This document shows positions 1 through 5,642 of a stretch of DNA of 7,696 bases, in pieces. Location: positions 1-7,696 of the forward strand of contig NZ_CALJRX010000097.1 in assembly GCF_937976265.1 (NCBI RefSeq), given 5' to 3'. The notes under the pieces are model-generated. The model was not told the origin of the DNA, searched no databases, and was given only the letters and a program-made list of their open reading frames with translations. The stretch's first letter is position 1, and each line of letters begins with the position of its first letter. The position numbers were made by a program, and so were the translations under genes. Origin of the DNA: an uncultured Haemophilus sp. (lineage in GTDB: Bacteria; Pseudomonadota; Gammaproteobacteria; Enterobacterales; Pasteurellaceae).

Positions 1-352
1 CCGCAAATTTTTCTGAAAACGCTTGAATTTTTGACCGCTCTTTTTCTTTTGGTAACGGCGCTGCCAAGCCTAACGCAATCACATCATAAACGGATAAATC
101 CCAATGAATTTGCGTATTTTGTGCAAGATAAGCAATGTGTTGGCTTTTTTCGGTCGTGTTCATCTTACTTAATGGCTGAGCATCAAACCAAACCTCCCCT
201 TGTTTGAGGGGCAAGATACCCGCAATGGTTTTTAATAAGGTAGATTTCCCCGCACCATTGGCGCCCATAATGCCAATCAATTTACCTGATGGAAGCGTAC
301 AGTTGATGTCATTTAAGCAATAGGATTGGGTGAGTTTTTCAATTCTAATCAT
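1..352 (-). CDS. ABC transporter ATP-binding protein, FecE/BtuD type (partial, N-terminal 117 residues)
   Basis: This is the cytoplasmic ATPase that would power the permease encoded just upstream. Reading the minus strand from ATG at 352 gives a protein beginning MIRIEKLTQSYCLNDINCTL. The Walker A loop GANGAGKST is at residues 30-38 and the Q-loop glutamine is at about residue 78 (AYLAQN). Both are typical of ATPases in iron-chelate, heme and cobalamin importers. The signature LSGGQ motif, Walker B and the H-loop lie beyond the window, so completeness cannot be judged. Its start overlaps the end of the permease gene by 8 bases (345-352), which implies translational coupling and a shared transcript. 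The family call is firm. The substrate depends on the neighbouring receptor and binding protein and is not resolved. Confidence 0.93.
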   Translation of the reverse strand, partial: MIRIEKLTQSYCLNDINCTLPSGKLIGIMGANGAGKSTLLKTIAGILPLKQGEVWFDAQPLSKMNTTEKSQHIAYLAQNTQIHWDLSVYDVIALGLAAPLPKEKERSKIQAFSEKFA

Positions 353-1322
353 AAATTTTTCTCTGTTGCGTTAATAACATCCAAATCAAGCAAGGCGCAC
401 CGATAAGTGCGGTCAATGTGCCGATGTAAATATGTGAGAACAGCGGGATATATAAAATCGCTAAATCAGCCAGTAACAGCAATAATGCCCCAATTAACGC
501 ACTGGTGAGGTAAAGCTGTGACGGGCGAGCTTTCAGCAAGATACGGGCGAAGTGTGGCGCGATTAAGCCGATAAAACCGATGGTGCCGGTTTGTGGAATG
601 GTCGCGCCGACTAATAAAGCCACACCAAAGGTGCTGATGAAAAAGCTACGTTTAGGATCTACGCCCATGGTGCTCGCTGTTTCTTCACCAAAGGTGAGTA
701 AATCTAGGTATCGGCGAGTGTGGTATAAACAGAAAATCCCCGCCAGAACAATAGGGAGTGAAATAAGCAAAGTATCTAATTTTGCCCACATCAACGAGCC
801 TTGTAACCAACGATAAAGTTCAGCTAATGCCCATGGGCTTTCAGCATTGGAGAGCAGTAATGCGATTGCTGAACCAAGCAACATATTGACCGCTAAACCG
901 CTTAGAATCATCATCGTGGTGCCGTAGTTTTTGGCGATCAAATACACGATTAAAAAACTTAAAAGCGCACCAATCACACCACCGGCTAAGAGCAGTGAAA
1001 ATGGCACGGCAAAATAATAAAGAATGAACACGCTAGCCGCTGTTGCGCCAGAACTACTGCCGAGTAAGCCCGGACTCGCTAATGGATTTTGGAAAATACC
1101 TTGCATCGCATTGCCCGCTATCGCGAGGCTGGCACCTGTCAATAAAGCTAAACCAATGCGTGGAAAACGAATATCCCACAGCACCATCGAACGCATATCC
1201 GTGAGCACGCCATCCGCATTTTTGAGATGGGCGAAATCGCCAAGTTGATGATAAATCGCAAAGCCGCTAATTAACAGCAACGCGAAGAAAAGTGCGGTAT
1301 TTAATTTGAGTGTTTTGGTCAA
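345..1322 (-). CDS. FecCD/BtuC-family ABC transporter permease (metal-chelate import)
   Basis: This inner-membrane permease should act as a homodimer with the adjacent ATPase, taking substrate from the periplasmic binding protein. The 325-residue length is normal for the family. It is hydrophobic throughout, consistent with about ten membrane helices. Hallmarks are NPLASPGLLGSSSGA at residues 79-93, the cytoplasmic coupling segment FGEETASTMGVDPKR at 211-225 that would dock on the ATPase, and GFIGLIAPHFAR at 249-260. The start is TTG at 1322-1320. It follows an in-frame stop (TGA) one codon upstream and has a Shine-Dalgarno AGGAA (complement of 1331-1335) 8 bases before it, so no longer form is possible. 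It is separated from the binding-protein gene by the 291-bp repeat element and has its own promoter candidate (1346-1374). Two DNA uptake signals lie inside the gene, both read as Thr-Ala-Leu. Confidence 0.93.
   Translation of the reverse strand: MTKTLKLNTALFFALLLISGFAIYHQLGDFAHLKNADGVLTDMRSMVLWDIRFPRIGLALLTGASLAIAGNAMQGIFQNPLASPGLLGSSSGATAASVFILYYFAVPFSLLLAGGVIGALLSFLIVYLIAKNYGTTMMILSGLAVNMLLGSAIALLLSNAESPWALAELYRWLQGSLMWAKLDTLLISLPIVLAGIFCLYHTRRYLDLLTFGEETASTMGVDPKRSFFISTFGVALLVGATIPQTGTIGFIGLIAPHFARILLKARPSQLYLTSALIGALLLLLADLAILYIPLFSHIYIGTLTALIGAPCLIWMLLTQQRKIYD
405..413 (+). other. DNA uptake signal (Haemophilus type)
   Basis: Exact AAGTGCGGT inside the permease gene. Read on the coding strand it is ACCGCACTT and encodes Thr-Ala-Leu (residues 304-306) in the last membrane region. 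Confidence 0.9.
1290..1298 (+). other. DNA uptake signal (Haemophilus type)
   Basis: Exact AAGTGCGGT near the start of the permease gene. On the coding strand it encodes Thr-Ala-Leu in the first hydrophobic segment (residues 9-11). Confidence 0.9.
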
Positions 1323-1345
1323 TGATCAATTTCCTATGTAATCCA

Positions 1346-1374
1346 AATATCATTTGTTAATTTGATTTTGTCAA
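1346..1374 (-). promoter_or_regulatory. Candidate promoter for the permease-ATPase pair, at the edge of the repeat element
   Basis: On the minus strand a perfect -35 hexamer TTGACA (complement of 1369-1374) is followed by a 17-base spacer and GATATT (complement of 1346-1351), which matches 4 of 6 consensus -10 bases. Transcription would begin near 1339, just before the AGGAA ribosome-binding site at 1335-1331 and the TTG start at 1322. Three bases of the -35 box (TTG) come from the end of the inverted repeat and three (ACA) from the flanking sequence. The geometry is seen in the sequence. Activity is inferred. Confidence 0.5.
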
Positions 1375-1406
1375 ATCTCCCCTAACCCCTCTTTGCTAAA
1401 GAGGGG

Positions 1407-1500
1407 GATTAGAGTGTCGGGATTTATAATTCTGATGTTTTATTCTAATCATTTATACATAAAAGCTGTAAATACATTATCTTGGGCTAATTTAATCATG
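1407..1500. repeat. First copy of the internal 94-bp direct repeat
   Basis: It aligns ungapped with 1529-1622 at 80 of 94 positions. Twelve of the 14 differences are transitions. The best conserved block reads ATTTATAATTCTGAT and is followed by a run around ATTTATACATAAA. No reading frame of note is present in either copy. Confidence 0.85.
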
Positions 1501-1528
1501 CAATTCCTCTCTTTAGTAGAGAGGGTGG

Positions 1529-1622
1529 GATTATAGTGTCAAGATTTATAATTCTGATATTTTATTTTAATTATTTATACATAAAGACTGTAAATGCGTC
1601 ATTTTTGGTTAATTTAATCATG
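1529..1622. repeat. Second copy of the internal 94-bp direct repeat
   Basis: It is the partner of 1407-1500, of exactly equal length with no insertions or deletions. It lies between the degenerate middle hairpin (1506-1524) and the right terminal hairpin (1628-1648). Confidence 0.85.
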
Positions 1623-1671
1623 AAGTTCCCCTCTTTAGCAAAGAGGGGTTAGGGGAGATTTGTCAGCTACA

Positions 1672-2457
1672 TTATTTTAACTGTTGATAAATCTTCTCCG
1701 CCCCTTGCCACACGCCGTGATCGAAACAATAGGTATATTTCATCGGGATGCTGACAAGCGGTTGGTTTTTGAAAAAATCTTGCAACATAGGGTGTTGCAG
1801 CAATTCGGCTTGTGCATTGTAACCTTGTTTGTCAGTCAGTGAAATGAGCACATTCGGTTGGCTTAAAATCACTTTTTCTAACGAGAAATTTTGTGCGGTA
1901 AGTGGTGTTTTTAACGGTGTTAATCCGAGTAAATTTAACAGCACAGGATATTGCGGATAATAACTCTCTACCACACCCGTTTCCGACAAAATCAGTGTGT
2001 CAGTAAGCGGTCGATTTAAGTGAAAGTTTTGCGATTTGAGTTTTGTGACTAAATCAGCCGCCTTTTGCTCATTACCCAGTTGTTTGCCTAATTCTAGAAT
2101 CAGCGCAAATAATTCATCTGGCGTTTGTGGGCTGTCGTTAATCGGGATAATCTTCACACCGAGTTTTTTCAGCTCTGCGACTAACTGTGGATAAAAAGTT
2201 TCATTAATCAGAATAGTTTTATCCAAATAGGGCAATAATTCCGTTAATTGCGGTTCCAGCACAGGTTTGTCGGTATTGATTTTGTCTAACATCATCAACG
2301 GATTTTTCGAATAAGGCGATTGAGCAGCAATTTGCGAAGGCTCAGCCAGTTCGATAAGCAGTCTGTCACTGCAAAGCGTAAGCGAGACGAATTGTTCCGA
2401 AGCCTGAGCGGTAAACGGAAGGAAAAGTGCGGTTAAAATTAAGCGAGTTTTTTGCAT
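1672..2457 (-). CDS. Periplasmic substrate-binding protein of a BtuF/FepB-type ABC importer
   Basis: The protein would capture a metal chelate in the periplasm and deliver it to the FecCD-type permease encoded downstream. The 261-residue product starts with a signal peptide: MQKTR, a hydrophobic stretch, then AQA as a Sec cleavage site after about residue 19. The mature protein opens with FVSLTLCSDRLLIELAEPSQ, the usual first strand-helix of the helical-backbone metal receptor family. It is followed by an alternating strand-helix fold, with a long central helix expected around residues 112-145. The Cys at residue 29 and a C-terminal CFDHGVW motif are notable and may bear on substrate. No lipobox is present, so it is soluble rather than anchored. 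The ATG at 2457 is the only credible start: an in-frame stop lies six codons upstream and the next Met is past residue 50. There is no Shine-Dalgarno, which fits the leaderless promoter proposed at 2465-2493. Cobalamin, heme and ferric siderophores all remain possible. Confidence 0.88.
   Translation of the reverse strand: MQKTRLILTALFLPFTAQASEQFVSLTLCSDRLLIELAEPSQIAAQSPYSKNPLMMLDKINTDKPVLEPQLTELLPYLDKTILINETFYPQLVAELKKLGVKIIPINDSPQTPDELFALILELGKQLGNEQKAADLVTKLKSQNFHLNRPLTDTLILSETGVVESYYPQYPVLLNLLGLTPLKTPLTAQNFSLEKVILSQPNVLISLTDKQGYNAQAELLQHPMLQDFFKNQPLVSIPMKYTYCFDHGVWQGAEKIYQQLK
1754..1762 (+). other. Single match to the Actinobacillus-type uptake signal
   Basis: ACAAGCGGT, the core of the other Pasteurellaceae uptake-signal class, occurs once inside the binding-protein gene. 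One copy among the eight Haemophilus-type copies is probably a relic or chance. Confidence 0.35.
2425..2433 (+). other. DNA uptake signal (Haemophilus type)
   Basis: Exact AAGTGCGGT in the substrate-binding protein gene. On the coding strand it encodes Thr-Ala-Leu in the signal peptide (residues 9-11). Confidence 0.9.
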
Positions 2458-2460
2458 ATA

Positions 2461-2479
2461 GATAATGATACGCTACGCC
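2461..2479. promoter_or_regulatory. Possible weak Fur-type operator (half-site) over the -10 box
   Basis: The plus strand here starts GATAATGATA, identical to the first ten bases of the classic 19-bp Fur box GATAATGATAATCATTATC. The remaining nine bases match at only two positions, so the total is 12 of 19. It overlaps the proposed -10 box, where a repressor would act. Iron regulation would suit this locus, but the match is half a site. Confidence 0.25.
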
Positions 2480-2493
2480 ATCAAGAATGTAAA
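2465..2493 (-). promoter_or_regulatory. Promoter candidate for the substrate-binding protein gene, apparently leaderless
   Basis: On the minus strand TTTACA (complement of 2488-2493, 5 of 6 to consensus) is followed by exactly 17 bases and TATCAT (complement of 2465-2470, 5 of 6). The expected start of transcription, about 2458-2459, is at or one to two bases before the ATG at 2457. This would give a leaderless or nearly leaderless mRNA and agrees with the missing ribosome-binding site. The -35 box begins inside the T-run of the preceding terminator. Confidence 0.55.
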
Positions 2494-2512
2494 AAGGCGT
2501 GCTAAGCACGCC
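2491..2512 (-). terminator. Rho-independent terminator after the TonB-dependent receptor gene
   Basis: Read on the minus strand this is a perfect 7-bp GC-rich stem, GGCGTGC / GCACGCC (complement of 2496-2512), with a TTA loop and then TTTTT (complement of 2491-2495). It begins about 18 bases after the receptor stop codon. It should end most receptor transcripts before the binding-protein gene. Confidence 0.9.
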
Positions 2513-2530
2513 CTTATGAGTGGGTAATAA

Positions 2531-4453
2531 TTAGAACGATCCTTTCAACCCAACGTAAACATTACGACCTTCTTGGCCATAGCCCAGTACGTTTTCGTAT
2601 TTTTTATTGAAGACGTTGTTGAGGTTTGCATAAATCGTCAAGCTATCTGCTACTTTGTAGTTCACGCCTAAGTTTGCCAAGGTATAAGATGGCAATTTCA
2701 CTTTATGTGTGCTGTAAGTTGGTGAATAGTAGGTATCCATGCGTTTGCCTGTGTAAGACACATTCACATCGGTTCCAAATTTTTCCGTGATTTGGTATGC
2801 CAAGCCTGCGTTCGCCAAATGTTTTGGACGACGTGCTAATTCAGCGCCTTTGCTGTCTCGAGTTTGTGTGTAAGTGTAGTTCGCATAAGCAGTTAATGCA
2901 TCGGTGATTTTACCGTTGTAAGCCACTTCAACACCTTTCACTTTGCTCTTACCTTCAAGGTTTACCGCACGGCTTGCATAGGTAGTGAAGTTGATGACTT
3001 CGCTGCTAATGGCATTTTTCACGTTGCGAGCAAAATAAGTCACATCAAAGCTGTGGCGGTTGTCATCCGTTTCAAATAAGAAGCCAACATCGCCCCCTAA
3101 ACTTTTCTCAGGTTGTAAATTCGGGTTGCCGATATAGCGTGCGTTGTAACCGTAATATTCAGTGATTGTCGGGTTTTGAATCGCTGAACCGAAACTTGCG
3201 TGGGCTTTCACGTTATTGTGTAAACGGTAAGCGCCTGCGATACGGCCAGTCCATGAGTTTTCATATTCAGAGCTGTCAGTGTAACGACCACTAATATTTA
3301 AACTATGATCTGCATCGTGCAATAAGCGATATTCTGCCGCTAAACTTTTCTCAACCAGTTTTTTATTGCCTGCATTGTTGAAATAAGACGAGTTGAAATC
3401 TGTTTTTTGATAGTCAGTTAAGAAGCTTAAACCTTGCGTGAGAGTGCCTTCACGATCGAAATTGACGTCTAATTGATAGTTTGCGTTGAGTTTTTTCGCA
3501 TCGTAAGCCGATGTGTAGCCAACGGTATCGCTGTCAGTTTTGAGATGGCTTACGCCCACTTTGTGTTTAAGCAATTCATCATCGTTACCCAAGAAACCAC
3601 TTAATTTGAATAAGGTTTCACGTGTGCGAGTGTAGTGGCCTTTTTCATCGGTTGCGCTGTTATCAAAGTTAGCAGTTTGGCTGCTGTGAGAGGTTAAGAA
3701 ATCAAAACCTTTTTGGTTATCGTCATAGCCGAAACGAAGAGAGGCGTTATCACGATGGAATTTATCGCGTTCGCTTGAACCACCAGTACTTACCGCTGTG
3801 CCATCTTGCGCGGTGTAGTTAAAGCGGTTTTTGCTGAGTGCTGAAATGCCTTTGGTATGGTGGCTGTCACCATGTAAAGCGTAATAGAAACCGTTATTTG
3901 AGCCTGAAAGGGTTAATGAACCATCTACCGTACGATTAGAGCCAGTGCCAAAATCGTAATCCACATTGAAGGTTTTGCCTTTTTCTAGGCCTTTTTTCGT
4001 GGTGATGTAAATCACACCACCCATCGCATCACTTCCCCAAAGGGCAGATTGTTCGCCACGTAATACTTCTATGCGGTCAATATTGCTTAATGCTAAGCCA
4101 CCGAAATCAAAGCCATAGCCAGAAACAGGGTTCACTTTCACGCCATCAATAATCACCGCTGTGTGGTTTGCATCCGCACCGCGTAAGAATACATTGGTTA
4201 ATGTGCCACGACCGCCTGAAGCGCTCACGGCTAAACTTGGTACCGTTTTCAATACGTCGCTGACATAAGTCGCACCACGTTGTGCAAAATCTTTTTCAGT
4301 TAAAACAGTAACAGATGAAGCCGTTTGATGAAGGCTAGTTGGGGTGGCTGAGGCAGAATAGACGTTAATCACATCTAATTTTGCCACCTCTTCAGCGGCT
4401 GCTAATGCTGGAATTGCTAATAAAATCGCTGAAGTAATCACATTTTTTTTCAT
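2531..4453 (-). CDS. TonB-dependent outer-membrane receptor, BtuB-like
   Basis: This outer-membrane gated barrel would import a large scarce ligand using TonB energy. The 640-residue protein has a signal peptide (MKKN, hydrophobic core, cleavage near ALAAA at residue 20) and a likely TonB box around LDVINVY at 26-32. The plug domain spans about 40-155, with the conserved segments FLRGADANHTAVIIDGV (89-105) and VLRGEQSALWGSDAMGGVIYI (130-150). The rest is an aromatic-rich beta-barrel ending NVYVGLKGSF, whose terminal Phe is the barrel-assembly signal. The plug and C-terminus (LNNVFNKKYENVLGYGQEGR) resemble BtuB more than siderophore receptors, and the length is near that of E. coli BtuB (about 614). 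This makes cobalamin the leading guess, but the same motifs occur in other receptors and no cobalamin riboswitch was recognised upstream. A Shine-Dalgarno AGGGA (complement of 4461-4465) sits 7 bases before ATG. Gene order points to co-function with the binding protein and permease. Confidence 0.93.
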   Translation of the reverse strand: MKKNVITSAILLAIPALAAAEEVAKLDVINVYSASATPTSLHQTASSVTVLTEKDFAQRGATYVSDVLKTVPSLAVSASGGRGTLTNVFLRGADANHTAVIIDGVKVNPVSGYGFDFGGLALSNIDRIEVLRGEQSALWGSDAMGGVIYITTKKGLEKGKTFNVDYDFGTGSNRTVDGSLTLSGSNNGFYYALHGDSHHTKGISALSKNRFNYTAQDGTAVSTGGSSERDKFHRDNASLRFGYDDNQKGFDFLTSHSSQTANFDNSATDEKGHYTRTRETLFKLSGFLGNDDELLKHKVGVSHLKTDSDTVGYTSAYDAKKLNANYQLDVNFDREGTLTQGLSFLTDYQKTDFNSSYFNNAGNKKLVEKSLAAEYRLLHDADHSLNISGRYTDSSEYENSWTGRIAGAYRLHNNVKAHASFGSAIQNPTITEYYGYNARYIGNPNLQPEKSLGGDVGFLFETDDNRHSFDVTYFARNVKNAISSEVINFTTYASRAVNLEGKSKVKGVEVAYNGKITDALTAYANYTYTQTRDSKGAELARRPKHLANAGLAYQITEKFGTDVNVSYTGKRMDTYYSPTYSTHKVKLPSYTLANLGVNYKVADSLTIYANLNNVFNKKYENVLGYGQEGRNVYVGLKGSF

Positions 4454-4487
4454 TGTAAAATCCCTAGGATAAAAGTCTGTATAAAAA

Positions 4488-4533
4488 CGCCAGCAGTTTA
4501 CACATTAGACGCTTGGCGCGCAAACTTCTGGCG
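4488..4533 (-). promoter_or_regulatory. Leader hairpin with T-run before the TonB-dependent receptor gene (attenuator-like)
   Basis: CGCCAG (4488-4493) pairs with CTGGCG (4528-4533). After one mismatch AGTTT (4495-4499) pairs with AAACT (4522-4526), giving an 11-pair stem around a 22-base loop. On the minus strand it is followed at once by TTTTT (complement of 4483-4487), as in an intrinsic terminator, and it lies 34 bases before the receptor start codon. No minus-strand gene lies upstream in the window that would need a terminator here, since glyQ is divergent. A role in the receptor's own leader is therefore likely, as an attenuator, a riboswitch expression platform or a dyad operator. No known aptamer was recognised. 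Confidence 0.5.
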
Positions 4534-4551
4534 ATGAAAATAACTCATCAT
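4498..4551 (-). other. Possible 17-codon leader ORF overlapping the leader hairpin
   Basis: Reading the minus strand from 4551 gives MMSYFHRQKFARQASNV and a TAA stop at 4500-4498. The ORF covers one arm and the loop of the hairpin at 4488-4533, and its stop lies in the other arm, which is the layout of a translation-coupled attenuator. However, no Shine-Dalgarno is seen and there is no run of a single amino acid, so it may be chance. Confidence 0.2.
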
Positions 4552-4599
4552 CAAAATGAATGAAATTTAAGAGAAATAAAAAATTTAAGGATTTTTCTG

Positions 4600-4608
4600 A
4601 CCGCACTT
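4600..4608 (-). other. DNA uptake signal (Haemophilus type), intergenic
   Basis: Exact ACCGCACTT on the plus strand, followed by TTT, between the divergent receptor gene and glyQ, just upstream of the glyQ promoter. It is a single copy with no inverted partner, so it is not a terminator. Confidence 0.9.
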
Positions 4609-4615
4609 TTTCGCC

Positions 4616-4644
4616 TTTATCCGCCTTATAGTTTCAAGTATAAT
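4616..4644 (+). promoter_or_regulatory. Promoter candidate for glyQ and the following genes
   Basis: A perfect TATAAT (-10) is at 4639-4644. It is preceded at a 17-base spacing by a weak -35, TTTATC (4616-4621). Transcription would start near 4651, leaving a leader of about 30 bases. The leader is A/T-rich just before the ATG at 4681 and lacks a clear Shine-Dalgarno. Confidence 0.6.
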
Positions 4645-4680
4645 GCCTGTATTTTTCATCACATTGTTATTAAAAAAATT

Positions 4681-5589
4681 ATGAGTACAAAATTCAACGT
4701 AAAAACATTCCAAGGCATGATTTTAGCCTTGCAAGAATATTGGGCAAATCAAGGTTGTACCGTTGTTCAACCTTTTGATATGGAAGTGGGCGCAGGAACT
4801 TCTCACCCAATGACTGCATTACGCGCATTAGGCCCAGAGCCGATGGCATTTGCTTATGTGCAACCTTCACGTCGTCCGACCGATGGTCGTTATGGCGAAA
4901 ACCCAAACCGTTTACAACATTACTATCAATTCCAAGTGGTGATTAAACCGTCTCCAGATAACATTCAAGAACTCTATTTAGGTTCACTTGAAATGCTCGG
5001 TTTCGATCCAACACAAAACGATATTCGTTTCGTGGAAGATAACTGGGAAAACCCAACCTTAGGGGCTTGGGGTTTAGGCTGGGAAGTGTGGTTAAACGGT
5101 ATGGAAGTGACCCAGTTTACCTATTTCCAACAAGTGGGTGGCTTAGAATGTAAACCGGTAACAGGTGAAGTGACTTACGGTTTAGAGCGTTTAGCGATGT
5201 ACATTCAAGGCGTAGATTCTGTGTATGACTTAGTTTGGTCTGACGGCCCGCTTGGCAAAACCACTTACGGTGATGTGTTCCATCAAAACGAAGTGGAGCA
5301 ATCAACTTACAACTTTGAATATGCCGATACTGATTTCTTATTCTACTGCTTCGATCAATATGAAAAAGAAGCGAAAAGTTTATTAGAATTAGAACGTCCG
5401 TTACCATTACCGGCTTACGAGCGCATTTTAAAAGCTGCACACAGCTTCAACTTGTTAGATGCACGTAAGGCGATTTCGGTCACAGAACGTCAACGCTATA
5501 TTTTACGCATTCGTGCATTAACCAAAGGCGTGGCTGAAGCATACTATGCGAGCCGTGAGGCCTTAGGTTTCCCAGGCTGTAAAAAATAG
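4681..5589 (+). CDS. glyQ: Glycine--tRNA ligase alpha subunit
   Basis: This is the alpha chain of the bacterial alpha2-beta2 glycyl-tRNA synthetase, a cytoplasmic class II enzyme that charges tRNA-Gly using ATP. The 302 residues match the usual length (E. coli about 303). The opening FQGMILALQEYWANQGC, the segment RRPTDGRYGENPNRLQHYYQ (residues 64-83, motif 2 region) and GEVTYGLERLAMYIQG (162-177, motif 3) are diagnostic. No truncation or frameshift is seen. The start ATG has no strong ribosome-binding site but gives the conserved N-terminus. The beta subunit gene (glyS), needed for activity, is usually next door but is not in this window. The five genes that follow on the same strand show no terminator between them and glyQ. 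Confidence 0.98.
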   Translation: MSTKFNVKTFQGMILALQEYWANQGCTVVQPFDMEVGAGTSHPMTALRALGPEPMAFAYVQPSRRPTDGRYGENPNRLQHYYQFQVVIKPSPDNIQELYLGSLEMLGFDPTQNDIRFVEDNWENPTLGAWGLGWEVWLNGMEVTQFTYFQQVGGLECKPVTGEVTYGLERLAMYIQGVDSVYDLVWSDGPLGKTTYGDVFHQNEVEQSTYNFEYADTDFLFYCFDQYEKEAKSLLELERPLPLPAYERILKAAHSFNLLDARKAISVTERQRYILRIRALTKGVAEAYYASREALGFPGCKK

Positions 5590-5600
5590 GCAAAAAAACA

Positions 5601-5609
5601 ACCGCACTT
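5601..5609 (-). other. DNA uptake signal (Haemophilus type), intergenic
   Basis: Exact ACCGCACTT in the 50-base gap after glyQ. A lone copy with no inverted partner, so it should not form the paired-signal terminator common in this family. Confidence 0.9.
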
Positions 5610-5642
5610 TAAGCATTAACACAACGATATAAGGAGAAAATG

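Larger units (their letters stand above)
1372..1662. repeat. Structured repeat element: 35-bp perfect terminal inverted repeats around a duplicated 120-bp unit
   Basis: This element fills most of the 349-bp gap between the binding-protein and permease genes. Its ends are perfect inverted repeats of 35 bp (1372-1406 and 1628-1662). Each end contains a short hairpin with a 9-bp stem and 3-base loop (CCCCTCTTT / AAAGAGGGG, at 1386-1406 and 1628-1648). A degenerate third hairpin, CCTCTCT / AGAGAGG, lies in the middle at 1506-1524. The three hairpins are spaced 120 and 122 bp apart. The two intervening stretches, 1407-1500 and 1529-1622, align without gaps over 94 bases with 80 identities, so the inside is a direct tandem duplication. 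There is no ORF of note and no obvious target-site duplication. It resembles a non-autonomous MITE-like or intergenic repeat family, but the family is not recognised. It ends 9 bases from the stop codon of the binding-protein gene. Confidence 0.85.

Noticed and set aside
580..1248. Plus-strand reading frames of 74-78 codons (580-816 and 1024-1248)
   Set aside because: They lie wholly inside the minus-strand permease gene, whose protein has clear family motifs. They lack ribosome-binding sites and look like antisense shadows.
1421..1430. Perfect TATAAT inside both direct-repeat copies (1425-1430 and 1547-1552)
   Set aside because: No acceptable -35 hexamer was found at normal spacing in the first copy, and such AT-rich motifs are common by chance, so no promoter or small RNA was called.
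1386..1648. Repeat-element hairpins as rho-independent terminators
   Set aside because: The 9-bp stems are followed on neither strand by a T-run, so they are not called intrinsic terminators, though they could still affect mRNA stability.
1363..1671. Target-site duplication flanking the repeat element
   Set aside because: The flanks just outside the 35-bp ends (TTTTGT on the left, TCAGCT on the right) do not share a convincing direct repeat, so insertion by transposition is not shown.
4454..4640. Cobalamin, TPP or other known riboswitch upstream of the BtuB-like receptor
   Set aside because: I looked for the B12-box core and other known aptamer signatures and saw none; apart from the hairpin the leader is AT-rich and short. 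A covariance-model search would be decisive.
4694..5440. Minus-strand reading frames within glyQ
   Set aside because: They are antisense shadows of a highly conserved gene, with no recognisable protein features.
5590..5639. Terminator between glyQ and the heme-barrel gene formed by uptake signals
   Set aside because: Only one uptake signal is present; the terminator type needs two in inverted orientation.
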